64,000 bases of DNA from Bacteroidales bacterium Phil6 (GTDB lineage: Bacteria; Bacteroidota; Bacteroidia; Bacteroidales; F082), in assembly GCA_002633315.1 (NCBI GenBank), contig NWBN01000002.1, forward strand, positions 57,777 through 121,776, given 5' to 3'. The stretch's first letter is position 1; every line of letters starts with the position of its first letter. Under the pieces are notes generated by a model. The model searched no databases, was not told where the DNA came from, and saw only the letters and a program-made list of their open reading frames with translations. Of the stretch, positions 9,001-16,294 are shown one piece after another. A program made the translations under genes and the position numbers.

Positions 9001-10908
9001 TGTCTGGTTTAACAGTATGAAATGTTTGTCCAAATCACTATCACAATAAAGCACATAACAAAGAGCATCGATATGAGGGTCGCGTCCGGCTCTGCCAGCC
9101 TCCTGCACATAATTCTCCAATGAATCGGAAATATCATAATGCACCACGAGACCGACATTTTTCTTATCTACTCCCATACCAAAAGCCGAAGTTGCCACTA
9201 TTATGCGCACATCATCATTCATGAAACTATCCTGATTGACAATTTTTTCATCAGAATCCATCTTGCCATTGTAAGGTAAAGCTTTATAACCGTCACGAGT
9301 CAGTTTGGCTGCAAGTTCTATTGTACGTCTGGTACGAGAAACATAAACGATAGTCGGACAATCGGACTCTGCAATCAATCCTCTCAGTATAGAATATTTC
9401 TCATCATCAGTATCAGCATGTATGACAGAATAATGCAGATTGGTTCTGGATGCCGTAGAAGCAAACAACTCTAAATCCAATTTCAAAGTATTTTTGAAAT
9501 AGTCCCTGATATCCTGTATCACTTTCTGTTTGGCCGTTGCTGTGAAACAAGACACGGGTATGGGTTTTCTACAACCCTTTTTTTGCTGATATTCCTTAAT
9601 AAACTTGCCGATATACAGATAATCCACCCTGAAATCATGTCCCCATGAAGAAAAACAGTGTGCTTCGTCTATCACGAATCTCACAACATGACGTGTCATC
9701 AGAATCCTTTCTATGGTCTTAGAGCGGAGCATTTCAGGAGCGATATACAACAATGAGACTTCACCTTCGATAACCCTATTAATTGCCAAAGCTCTTGTAA
9801 TAGGATCCAAAAGGCCGTTAATGGTTACGGCATCAGTAATACCTCTGTCAGCGAGGTTATCCACCTGGTCTTTCATCAATGATTGCAAAGGAGAAATTAC
9901 CACTGTAAGTCCATGCACAGAACGACCCTCCATCAGTGCCGGCAACTGAAAGGTAAGCGATTTACCGCCTCCGGTAGGAAATATCGCTATCAACGATTTG
10001 CCTTCCACGGCAGCTTTAGCAGCTTTTTCCTGTAACGGCTCTCCTTCATAAGTACGAAACTCCTCGTATCCAAAAAATGACTTCAGGTTATTTAACACAT
10101 TCATCCGGGTACTGCAATAAGCACAATCTTTATGACAAGGAGTTTGTCGCAGAAGTTTTATCACAAACTCAACTTCAGGATAATTACGCAACACCCATCC
10201 GGGAGTTATGGAACGATGATCAGTGGTATCGACAAGAGCCAATGCGTATGCCAATTCGCATGGATATTGTTTTATGATCCAATCCATATCGGCATGTTCA
10301 CAAATTTTTCCTTTATAAAGTTCAAATATAACTTGAGACAATCCATCATGGATATAATCAGCACCAACCATGCTGAGAAATCCTTCAAATTCCTCCTGTC
10401 CTTGTAATAATGAGGCAAACAAATTGCGTTTTCTTTCCGGAAGAGAATTCCAGCGTGCAATCTCATCCAACAACAAATCCTTGGCTTTCACACAATCATT
10501 CACAGGATTATTAATATCGTCGCTGATCAACTTATCGTCTTTTACAAGTCTGTGATATGGACGATCAGGAAACATCAAAGGCGACATATAAAGCGTATCG
10601 ACCAAAAGCCAACGGCATTTTCTGTCAGCGAACAAATACTTGGCATCATGATGAATGATATTATGTCCACAGATAAAGTCAATATCATCAAGAAAATCAA
10701 ATAATTTCTCTTTTGATGCCTTATGATAGACGGCTCCGTCATAACGGATGGCACCTATATCATGTATTTTTTTATCATTAAATCCTATCTCTAAATCAAT
10801 AATAGCATAATGCGAAGCATCATACGACACAGATGATACCTTCCTACTGAAATTCTTTTTTATATCTTCAATATTTCTGATGCCGATCAGTCTGTTCCAT
10901 ATTGACAT
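6034..10908 (-). CDS. Exonuclease-RecQ-UvrD fusion helicase
   Basis: A 1624-residue protein with three enzymatic parts. Residues 30-150 look like a DEDD exonuclease: D38-x-E40 in IIDLEIG, GHN/HHD around 81-88, and ND137-138. Residues 280-620 are a RecQ-type superfamily 2 helicase: PTGGGKS 311-317, DEAH 414-417, and QEAGRAGRD 602-610. A cysteine group CHKDCAYC (258-265) lies just before it. Residues 620-1060 look like winged-helix and linker regions. Residues 1070-1500 are a UvrD/Rep superfamily 1 helicase: AAGPGSGKT 1092-1100, IDEAQD 1199-1204, GDDDQNIYEFRG 1229-1240, and STIHKAKGLEFDD. About 120 C-terminal residues are unassigned. The likely role is DNA unwinding and end processing in repair. 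It stands alone, with long gene-free DNA upstream. The domain calls are firm; the physiological role is inferred. Confidence 0.93.
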   Translation of the reverse strand: MSIWNRLIGIRNIEDIKKNFSRKVSSVSYDASHYAIIDLEIGFNDKKIHDIGAIRYDGAVYHKASKEKLFDFLDDIDFICGHNIIHHDAKYLFADRKCRWLLVDTLYMSPLMFPDRPYHRLVKDDKLISDDINNPVNDCVKAKDLLLDEIARWNSLPERKRNLFASLLQGQEEFEGFLSMVGADYIHDGLSQVIFELYKGKICEHADMDWIIKQYPCELAYALALVDTTDHRSITPGWVLRNYPEVEFVIKLLRQTPCHKDCAYCSTRMNVLNNLKSFFGYEEFRTYEGEPLQEKAAKAAVEGKSLIAIFPTGGGKSLTFQLPALMEGRSVHGLTVVISPLQSLMKDQVDNLADRGITDAVTINGLLDPITRALAINRVIEGEVSLLYIAPEMLRSKTIERILMTRHVVRFVIDEAHCFSSWGHDFRVDYLYIGKFIKEYQQKKGCRKPIPVSCFTATAKQKVIQDIRDYFKNTLKLDLELFASTASRTNLHYSVIHADTDDEKYSILRGLIAESDCPTIVYVSRTRRTIELAAKLTRDGYKALPYNGKMDSDEKIVNQDSFMNDDVRIIVATSAFGMGVDKKNVGLVVHYDISDSLENYVQEAGRAGRDPHIDALCYVLYCDSDLDKHFILLNQTKLSISEIQQVWKAIKDLTKQRNRVCCSALEIARQAGWDDTVSDIETRVRTALSALEQSGFIERGNNIPHVYATGITVKNMNEAMKRISESVLFAEEEIENVSRIIKSLISKKYITKSQDSEAESRIDYLADVLGLNKSVVISVVERMRQEGILADSKDISAYIMDVGDSERKSRALLERFAKLEKYILSHIPDESLRISCKQLNDNVINDGINTSKEKDIRTLLYFLTIKGYIRKKEDPLHNMEITLRSDMKSTINRFERRLEISRLTIKWLFGMENTASNEDKEKRMIQFSILELLNHVKAASHSIFNEPYDFQIEDVEEALLYLSKIGALKLEGRFLVLYNAMDIRRIKDSKLRYKLEDYKMLNEFYKQKIQQVHIVGEYANLMVRNYNAALQYVQDYFQMDYKKFIAKYFKGERIKEIQRNLTPEKYKQLFGQLSERQKEIVSDKDSRCIVVAAGPGSGKTRVLVHKLASILLLEDVKHEQLLMLTFSRAAATEFKQRLVKLMGNAAYYVEIKTFHSYSFDLLGRVGNLEDVDNVVDRAAKMIEQGEVEPNRIGKTVLVIDEAQDISAEEYALVMAMMTKNEEMRVILVGDDDQNIYEFRGADSQHMYQMLRISGSRCFEMTENYRSARHIVNFANEFTKTISKRMKKTPIISMRREKGYVEVIRHRSLYMYQPLIENMIRHKDNGSSCILTQRNDEAVIIVALLRKQGIKCKLIQSMDGFRFWNMVEVRYFLKYIDKRLTTPLIPDELWDAAKQATSTLYGKSQNLSYLNRCTELFEQTNKTKYISDFRDFVFESSVEDFCDISNTDVVVSTIHKAKGLEFDDVYMLVSDNHSKDDELMRRFYVGMTRAKNRLFIHTNSNCFDNLSVDNYFVDSKKYSMPEEIVLQLTHKDVNLGYFKNLKQEVLSLRGGDALYYENFILYEPGTGKEVAKLSSNMQTTLLEWKEKGYEVRSASARFIVAWKPKDAPKDEPETAVLLADLVLSL

Positions 10909-11363
10909 ACTCCCTAAATTAACGTTTTAAAATATTTCGTTCATTAAAAATATATTGCACCGTTTATTAAGTACAATAGTCTTTATTATTTCAGTATTTC
11001 GAATCACTTTGATTATAATTCATTCTAAAAACAAGTAATTATCATCAATATCGACAAAGGCCGAAATCATTTATGTTCAAAAATATTTTTGAATTCAACA
11101 CCTGAGTCCATATACAATACAACCCTATATTTTCCGCAAAAATACAAATATTAAAACAATATTCGCTACATATATCTAATTATTTCGATTTTAAGTGTGT
11201 TTTTGTTCTTCTCATAAAACATACTCATATTAAATCATCAGTATTAAAAGACTTCCAAAAAAAATTTTAACAAATTACTTCCGAATATCATGTTGTTATT
11301 TGAATTATTAGTCTTTCATGAAACTTTTTTTTCAGTAATCACACTGCATATTCTCCACAAGCA

Positions 11364-11440
11364 AGGATACATTCAGGATACATACAAGTGATTTCAGGAT
11401 ACATTCAGGATACATTTGTCTGTTTTTTTCAACATTTCAT
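11364..11440. repeat. Tandem 11-bp repeat, copy B
   Basis: Four AGGATACAT units start at 11364, 11375, 11396 and 11407. They form two pairs, each with exactly 11-bp spacing, and the pairs are 21 bp apart. The following sequence (tttgtctgttttttt, then caacatttcatacat) matches the flank of copy A at 1533. The 11-bp spacing places the units on one face of the DNA helix. Confidence 0.8.
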
Positions 11441-11703
11441 ACATTTCATTCTTAAAATAAAAAAAAAGTTAAAATACAACTGTAAGTACTGAAATTCTAT
11501 TATTTGTCGAGATTCAAAAACATAGTTTCAAGAAGAAGTGGGAAGCAATGAAACGATACAAAACCGTCATTTATAAATACCATTCACATTATTAAAATAA
11601 AGATTGACAAAAACATCCCGGAATTTTTCTATCCTTTTCCAACATTGAGCTAAATAATGAAAAAAATATTGTAAAAACAAAATCTTCTACAAATCCAAAT
11701 AAA

Positions 11704-11736
11704 TATAGGCTGTAACATTATCTGAAACAGCCTATA
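11704..11736 (-). terminator. Hairpin downstream of the nitroreductase operon
   Basis: A perfect 10-bp inverted repeat, TATAGGCTGT and ACAGCCTATA, with a 13-nt loop. On the minus strand it is followed by a weak T-rich stretch (tttatttgg), so it could be a terminator or an RNA-stabilising hairpin. Confidence 0.6.
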
Positions 11737-11824
11737 CAGAAGATTATATTGTCTAAAAATTATAACGGTATTTGTTCTCTATATAAATAGAAATTTCTTA
11801 ATAACGCTTTCTTATTCCGAATTG

Positions 11825-12475
11825 TCAATCTTCAAAAAGATATTGTATTTTAGAATTATCTCTTGGTTTGGCATCCGGAGACTCATCAGGATAGCCGAAT
11901 CCAATAGCCATAAGCAATTCATATCCGTCAGAGAATCCAAGTTTATCAACATAAGGTTTAGCCACATCCGTTTTCATGAAACGTATAGGTCCCATCTGTA
12001 TGCAGCTACCAATGCCGTATGCCCAGGCGGTGTTAACCATATTGCCGGCAAGAAGACCGCAATCCACCTGCGAGCACATACCAGAATCCGTTGCTATGAA
12101 TACTACTGTAGGGGCATTACGAAAGATATTGCGGAAACCGGGCTCATTGAAAGGATTATGAGGACTATTCGGGTCCATATTTTCTTTCTGCAAATCAGAG
12201 ATACCTTTAAGATATTCTTCATTGCTAACCACTCTTATCTCCCATGGCTGTTTGTTCATTCCATTAGGAGCGTTAATGCCACAATTCAATATCACATCCA
12301 TAATCTCTTTAGGCACAGGAGTTTCCTTATATGCACGTATGCTTCGACGAGCCAGCATATTATCGACTACAACTTGTTTCTCATCGACTACGGTGGCAGA
12401 ATCGGTTTTGGTGCAACAACTCGTGACGAGTCCGACAAGACTCATCATTAAAATCAACATCGATACCTTTTTCAT
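11825..12475 (-). CDS. Nitroreductase-family lipoprotein
   Basis: A 216-residue flavin enzyme of the nitroreductase/SagB-like family with an unusual lipoprotein signal: MKKVSMLILMMSLVGLVTSC, lipobox VTSC, Cys20. Family features are ARRSIRAYKETPVPKE (FMN phosphate-binding Arg residues), NAPNGMNKQPWEIRVV, a central GLLAGNMVNTAWAYGIGSC helix, and a C-terminal AIGFGYPDE. These enzymes use FMN and NAD(P)H to reduce nitro groups, quinones or similar electrophiles. Export of the enzyme would leave it without cytosolic NAD(P)H, so its electron donor is unclear. It lies 8 bp after the small gene at 12484-12708 and probably forms an operon with it. Confidence 0.87.
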   Translation of the reverse strand: MKKVSMLILMMSLVGLVTSCCTKTDSATVVDEKQVVVDNMLARRSIRAYKETPVPKEIMDVILNCGINAPNGMNKQPWEIRVVSNEEYLKGISDLQKENMDPNSPHNPFNEPGFRNIFRNAPTVVFIATDSGMCSQVDCGLLAGNMVNTAWAYGIGSCIQMGPIRFMKTDVAKPYVDKLGFSDGYELLMAIGFGYPDESPDAKPRDNSKIQYLFED

Positions 12476-12483
12476 ATAAAAAC

Positions 12484-12708
12484 TTATTTCTTAAATTCGT
12501 CAAAATATATGTCATGAAGTTCGTGATCACTATATTTGAAAATATCTTTATAACTAAGGTTTTTATTTACCATAAGCCATTCGAAGAACTCATCAATAAA
12601 CGAATCTATTCCAGATGCATGTGCTTTAACATAAAAAAGACTCAATTTCTTCTGAGCCTTGAGATCATCATAATTCTCTCTTTTTTTTAAAAGTTCTATT
12701 AAGTCCAT
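12484..12708 (-). CDS. Small acidic protein, unknown
   Basis: A 74-residue, probably cytosolic and helical protein (MDLIELLKKRENYDDL to HDIYFDEFKK), rich in Asp, Glu, Lys and aromatic residues. No transmembrane segment or known motif is visible. I accept it as real because it begins with ATG downstream of a TAAATTTG -7-like site (12740-12747) and is followed after 8 bp by the nitroreductase gene on the same strand. Confidence 0.6.
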   Translation of the reverse strand: MDLIELLKKRENYDDLKAQKKLSLFYVKAHASGIDSFIDEFFEWLMVNKNLSYKDIFKYSDHELHDIYFDEFKK

Positions 12709-12739
12709 CTTAAAAACGTGTTTTTTTATTTCAATTACG

Positions 12740-12747
12740 CAAATTTA
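12740..12747 (-). promoter_or_regulatory. -7 promoter element
   Basis: TAAATTTG on the minus strand fits TAnnTTTG and lies 32 bp before the ATG of the small gene that heads the nitroreductase operon. Confidence 0.5.
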
Positions 12748-12811
12748 CGACTTTTTGAAAAAATTGTCAAGAGCGCAAAAGAAATATTTTCTACATTTTT
12801 ACAGTCTATTG

Positions 12812-13285
12812 TTAATCATGATGATATGATTCACCTTTTATTATAGTAAAAGCCCTGTATAATTGTTCCACAAAAACGAGGCGTACCATTTGATGAGAGA
12901 AGGTCATCTCCGACAAACTGATTTTATGTTTTGCTTTATCGTAAACATCATCCGAGAAGCCGTAAGGACCTCCAATCACGAATACAACACGTTTATAATT
13001 AGCATTTGCAAGACGTTCCACCCATTGTGAAAATGCCCGCGAAGTAAAAGTCTTTCCCTTTTCATCAAGGAGAATGACTTCATCACCTGGAGTGAGTTGT
13101 GAAAGGATCATTATTCCCTCCTGTCTCTTCTGTTCCTGTACAGTAAGTGTTTTCCTGTTTTTCAAATCAGGTATGACTTTCATCTCGAATGAAACATAAT
13201 GTTCCAACCTTCCCACATATTTCATTATGCCGGTTTCCAAATATTCATCATCAGTCTTACCTATCACCAATAACATTATCTTCAT
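12812..13285 (-). CDS. rlmH: 23S rRNA pseudouridine1915 N3-methyltransferase RlmH
   Basis: A 157-residue SPOUT methyltransferase that methylates pseudouridine 1915 in helix 69 of 23S rRNA on the assembled ribosome, using SAM. Diagnostic segments are MKIMLLVIGKTDDEYL at the start, LTPGDEVILLDEKGK, VVFVIGGPYGFSD (the SAM-binding knot), and the C-terminal LSEMTFSHQMVRLVFVEQLYRAF. The frame is open upstream to an ATG at 13324, but family length (about 157) and the conserved N-terminus favour 13285. A TATTTTTG -7 element at 13290-13297 ends only 5 bp before this ATG, so the mRNA may be leaderless. Confidence 0.95.
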   Translation of the reverse strand: MKIMLLVIGKTDDEYLETGIMKYVGRLEHYVSFEMKVIPDLKNRKTLTVQEQKRQEGIMILSQLTPGDEVILLDEKGKTFTSRAFSQWVERLANANYKRVVFVIGGPYGFSDDVYDKAKHKISLSEMTFSHQMVRLVFVEQLYRAFTIIKGESYHHD

Positions 13286-13289
13286 GATG

Positions 13290-13297
13290 CAAAAATA
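13290..13297 (-). promoter_or_regulatory. -7 promoter element of rlmH
   Basis: TATTTTTG on the minus strand. With the usual spacing in this phylum, transcription would start at or within a few bases of the rlmH ATG. Confidence 0.55.
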
Positions 13298-13413
13298 AAA
13301 ATTTATCATCATAATAATCCTCATCTTACCAAAATGTAAAACTACATTTCTTAAAAGTTATTTAGATTTCTCAAAAAAAACAGAATACACAATTATCATA
13401 ACAAGATATTTTA

Positions 13414-13421
13414 TATCTTTG
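13414..13421 (+). promoter_or_regulatory. -7 promoter element
   Basis: TATCTTTG lies 27 bp before the ATG at 13449 and overlaps the only upstream in-frame TTG. This decides the start of the arginase-fold gene in favour of 13449. Confidence 0.65.
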
Positions 13422-13448
13422 AATGATTTTTTAAAACTCTGCATAATA

Positions 13449-14615
13449 ATGGATATCAGCATATTTCTCAATCCGGTAAACAAAGATCTTTTAGACAGCA
13501 ACACTTTATACTTAGCAAAACAAATCGGCAACAGTATAGATTTCTACAACAACGACGACATAAATATAGAAGATTATGACATTGCCATCATAGGAATCAA
13601 TGAAGATCGCAACTCGGTTGACAATGCCGGCTGCAAAGATGCCCCGGATGTAATCAGACAGGCTCTGTATCCATTGTATAATCACTGGAAAAATGTCAAA
13701 ATCATAGATTTAGGAAATATAAAAACCGGGTTTAACATAGAAGACACTTATTATGCAATAAATCAAGTGTTTTTGACTCTTCTAAAAAATCATGTCATTC
13801 CTATAGTATTAGGAGGAAGTCAAGATTTGACATTTCCACTCTATCAGGCATACGAAAATACCGGTAAATTAGTCAATATAACCGCTATCGACTCTTGTTT
13901 CGACATCGGGCATGACAAAGAAGCGCTTAATTCCAAATCATACCTCAGTTATATTGTATTGCATCAGCCCAACTATCTGTTTAACTTCACCAACATTGGA
14001 TATCAGACATATTTCAATGACGATGATGTTATTACACTGATAAAGAAACTATACTTTGATTCATGTCGATTAGGCAATGCTCATAATAACATTTCGTTGA
14101 CAGAACCATTATTAAGAAATGCCGATATTGTTAGCATTGACATATCTGCTTTTAAGGCTTCCGATGCACCCGGTGTCAAAAGATGCTCTCCTAACGGTTT
14201 TCTCGGTGAAGAGGGCTGTCAAATGACACGATATGCAGGTTTAAGCAACAAATTATCATCTATAGGCTTCTTTGAATATAATCCAAACTATGATATCAAC
14301 AATATGACTGCCAAAATGATATCGCAAATGATATGGTATTTCATAGAAGGTTTTTCTAACCGTATTGACGATATACCGACACCGGAAAGCGAAGATTTTA
14401 TAAAATATATAGTACAAATAGAAGAGCAGGAAGAAATGGTGTTTTTATGCCATAAACTTACTGAAAAATGGTGGATAGACTTGTCTTTCAAGAGCAAAGA
14501 CAATGAAATGTGTCAACGTCATCATTACATTCCATGTTCAAAGCAGGATTATGACCAGGCAATGCATAACGAAGTACCGGACCGGTGGTGGCAATACTAT
14601 CAAAAACTTATGTGA
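13449..14615 (+). CDS. Degenerate arginase/formimidoylglutamase-fold protein
   Basis: A 388-residue member of the ureohydrolase (arginase, agmatinase, formimidoylglutamase) fold. Its three metal-ligand motifs are recognisable but altered. GGDHS appears as GGSQD (122-126, His to Gln). DAHxD appears as DSCFD (148-152, His to Cys). The third motif reads SIDISAF (229-235), keeping only the first Asp of DxD. The binuclear Mn site is therefore probably absent, and hydrolase activity is unlikely by analogy with the family. A C-terminal extension of about 70 residues includes paired WW/RWW segments. Close homologues in Bacteroidota tend to be annotated as formimidoylglutamase, but the active site here does not support that name. 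Confidence 0.8.
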   Translation: MDISIFLNPVNKDLLDSNTLYLAKQIGNSIDFYNNDDINIEDYDIAIIGINEDRNSVDNAGCKDAPDVIRQALYPLYNHWKNVKIIDLGNIKTGFNIEDTYYAINQVFLTLLKNHVIPIVLGGSQDLTFPLYQAYENTGKLVNITAIDSCFDIGHDKEALNSKSYLSYIVLHQPNYLFNFTNIGYQTYFNDDDVITLIKKLYFDSCRLGNAHNNISLTEPLLRNADIVSIDISAFKASDAPGVKRCSPNGFLGEEGCQMTRYAGLSNKLSSIGFFEYNPNYDINNMTAKMISQMIWYFIEGFSNRIDDIPTPESEDFIKYIVQIEEQEEMVFLCHKLTEKWWIDLSFKSKDNEMCQRHHYIPCSKQDYDQAMHNEVPDRWWQYYQKLM

Positions 14616-14671
14616 AAACAACAGTGTTTTTCAATAAAATTTAAGATTATGGCAATATGTTTAAAACTTTG

Positions 14672-15253
14672 TCATAATTTTTTATCAGGATTATTTTCGA
14701 GAAAAGAAGCCCAACTGTTATATGACTTCTTACCTCTTGGAATTTTCACCTTGTGAGTATCGACATCGCCAAAATCATGTTGAAAGCTATGACACACAGC
14801 TGCTGCGATAGCGTCGGTGGCATCGAGATAATCAGGAATCTCAGCAAATCTTACTATTTTTTGCAACATGAGGTAAACCTGTTCTTTAGATGCAGCTCCA
14901 TTGCCGGTTATGGACTGTTTTATCTTTCTTGGCGAATATTCAAAAATGGGAATGCCTCTGTATAAAGCCGCCGCCATTGCAACGCCCTGAGCTCTTCCAA
15001 GTTTCAGCATAGACTGCACATTTTTTCCATAAAACGGCGCTTCAATGGCTAATTCGTCAGGATGATATTCATCTATTATCTCCAACACCCTTTCAAAAAT
15101 CCTTTTTAATTTAAGCGCTTGATTATCAAACATATTGAGTTTTAACACACCCATACGTATCATATCGAGGTCCTTATTCTTCTGTAAAATAAGACCATAA
15201 CCCATAATCATCGTTCCGGGATCGATTCCCAATATTATTTTTTCTGTACTCAA
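14672..15253 (-). CDS. ruvC: Holliday junction resolvase RuvC
   Basis: A 193-residue endonuclease that cuts Holliday junctions symmetrically with RuvAB. The RNase H-fold acidic residues are all present: D11 in LGIDPGT, E71 in LAIEAPFYGKN, and D144 and D147 in YLDATDAIAAAVCH. QSMLKLGRAQGVA and the ITGNGAASKEQV segment are typical of the family. It has about 20 residues more at the C-terminus than Escherichia coli RuvC. It diverges from the flippase-like gene at 15296; no ruvA or ruvB is nearby. Confidence 0.96.
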   Translation of the reverse strand: MSTEKIILGIDPGTMIMGYGLILQKNKDLDMIRMGVLKLNMFDNQALKLKRIFERVLEIIDEYHPDELAIEAPFYGKNVQSMLKLGRAQGVAMAAALYRGIPIFEYSPRKIKQSITGNGAASKEQVYLMLQKIVRFAEIPDYLDATDAIAAAVCHSFQHDFGDVDTHKVKIPRGKKSYNSWASFLENNPDKKL

Positions 15254-15260
15254 TATTTTG

Positions 15261-15268
15261 TATTTTTG
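15261..15268 (+). promoter_or_regulatory. -7 promoter element
   Basis: TATTTTTG lies 28 bp before the ATG of the flippase-like gene and within the divergent gap to ruvC. Confidence 0.55.
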
Positions 15269-15295
15269 TAGTGAAAAATCAAAAAATTAAAAGCT

Positions 15296-16294
15296 ATGCA
15301 GATTTCAACAATCCATAAAGCAAAATTAATAAAATTTGCAGAAACTTTGATAAAAATTATCATAGTACTGTTGGGTTGTTGGTTTTTATATAAAAAAATC
15401 ATCTGTAACCCCAATATTGCAGACCTTAAAGATACCATTACTGAATCTTTTACCGGAAGAAGAGAGATTATTATCATGATATTTTCATTGGCAATAATGC
15501 CGTTTAATTTACTTTTGGAAGCTTTTAAATGGAAAACTTTGATAAAACCATTAGAGAATCTTTCGATAAAACGTTCATATCAAGCCATTTTCACCGGTAT
15601 TACGGCAGGAATGTTCTTTCCAAACAGAACAGGTGATTTTCTCGGAAGAATATTCACTCTTGAACAAAGCAACAGAATCAAAGCCGCCATGCTGTCTTTT
15701 GTAGGTAACATAGCGCAATCAGTTGCCACAATATCATTCGGCTGTATTGCTTTGATATTTTTTATACCTTCAAACTACAAAATCATTTCAATAATACTGA
15801 CAGTCGCAATAATTGTTTTATTGTTGCTAATATTTTATAACATTCACATATTAAGATATTTACAATTTTTAGTACCAAAAAAATACAAAGACAAGACAGA
15901 AGAATACATGAATGTATTCGTAAACTACAACCGTAAGGAGTTATCAATAATACTTGCGTTGTCAATAATACGGTACATATTGTATTGTTCACAATTTGTA
16001 TTATTGTCATGGGCTTTTAACATTCCGCTTTCGTATTTCAATATCATGATACCTGTATCATTAACATATCTTGCCATGATGATGGTACCATTCATCTCCA
16101 TGATGGAAATAGCAGTAAGAGGGTCAGTCTGTATCATGGTTTTCGACAGATGGTTTGAAATTCTCGGCATTAGCACTACATACAGCATGATGGCATTTTC
16201 CGCAAGTACCATGCTATGGATTATCAATATCGCAATACCTGCTGTAACAGGTCTGTTTCTAATAAACAAACTTAAATTTTTCAGAAAGTCATGA
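15296..16294 (+). CDS. UPF0104/AglD-type membrane protein (flippase-like)
   Basis: A 332-residue integral membrane protein with about eight hydrophobic helices. Segments such as LLLEAFKWKTLIKPLE, TAGMFFPNRTGDFLGRI and the conserved Glu-rich helix before ISMMEIAVRGS match the lysylphosphatidylglycerol synthase transmembrane-region family (UPF0104), whose members are thought to move lipid-linked substrates across the membrane. It overlaps the following glycosyltransferase by 4 bp (ATGA), so the two are translationally coupled and probably act on the same lipid or glycan. Confidence 0.8.
   Translation: MQISTIHKAKLIKFAETLIKIIIVLLGCWFLYKKIICNPNIADLKDTITESFTGRREIIIMIFSLAIMPFNLLLEAFKWKTLIKPLENLSIKRSYQAIFTGITAGMFFPNRTGDFLGRIFTLEQSNRIKAAMLSFVGNIAQSVATISFGCIALIFFIPSNYKIISIILTVAIIVLLLLIFYNIHILRYLQFLVPKKYKDKTEEYMNVFVNYNRKELSIILALSIIRYILYCSQFVLLSWAFNIPLSYFNIMIPVSLTYLAMMMVPFISMMEIAVRGSVCIMVFDRWFEILGISTTYSMMAFSASTMLWIINIAIPAVTGLFLINKLKFFRKS

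Larger units (their letters stand above)
10909..11824. other. Long gene-free AT-rich region
   Basis: About 915 bp without a credible gene. It holds a possible minus-strand -7 site (TATTTTTG, 11137-11144) for the fusion helicase, the four-unit AGGATACAT repeat (11364-11415), and the hairpin downstream of the nitroreductase gene (11704-11736). The remainder is AT-rich and looks like decayed or regulatory DNA. Confidence 0.55.

Noticed and set aside
11943..11951. Single TTATCAACA box
   Set aside because: It is isolated inside the nitroreductase coding sequence and is not part of a cluster, unlike the boxes at 56.7-57.04 kb.
11822..12451. 209-codon open frame antisense to the nitroreductase
   Set aside because: It is a shadow of the nitroreductase gene, with no start context.
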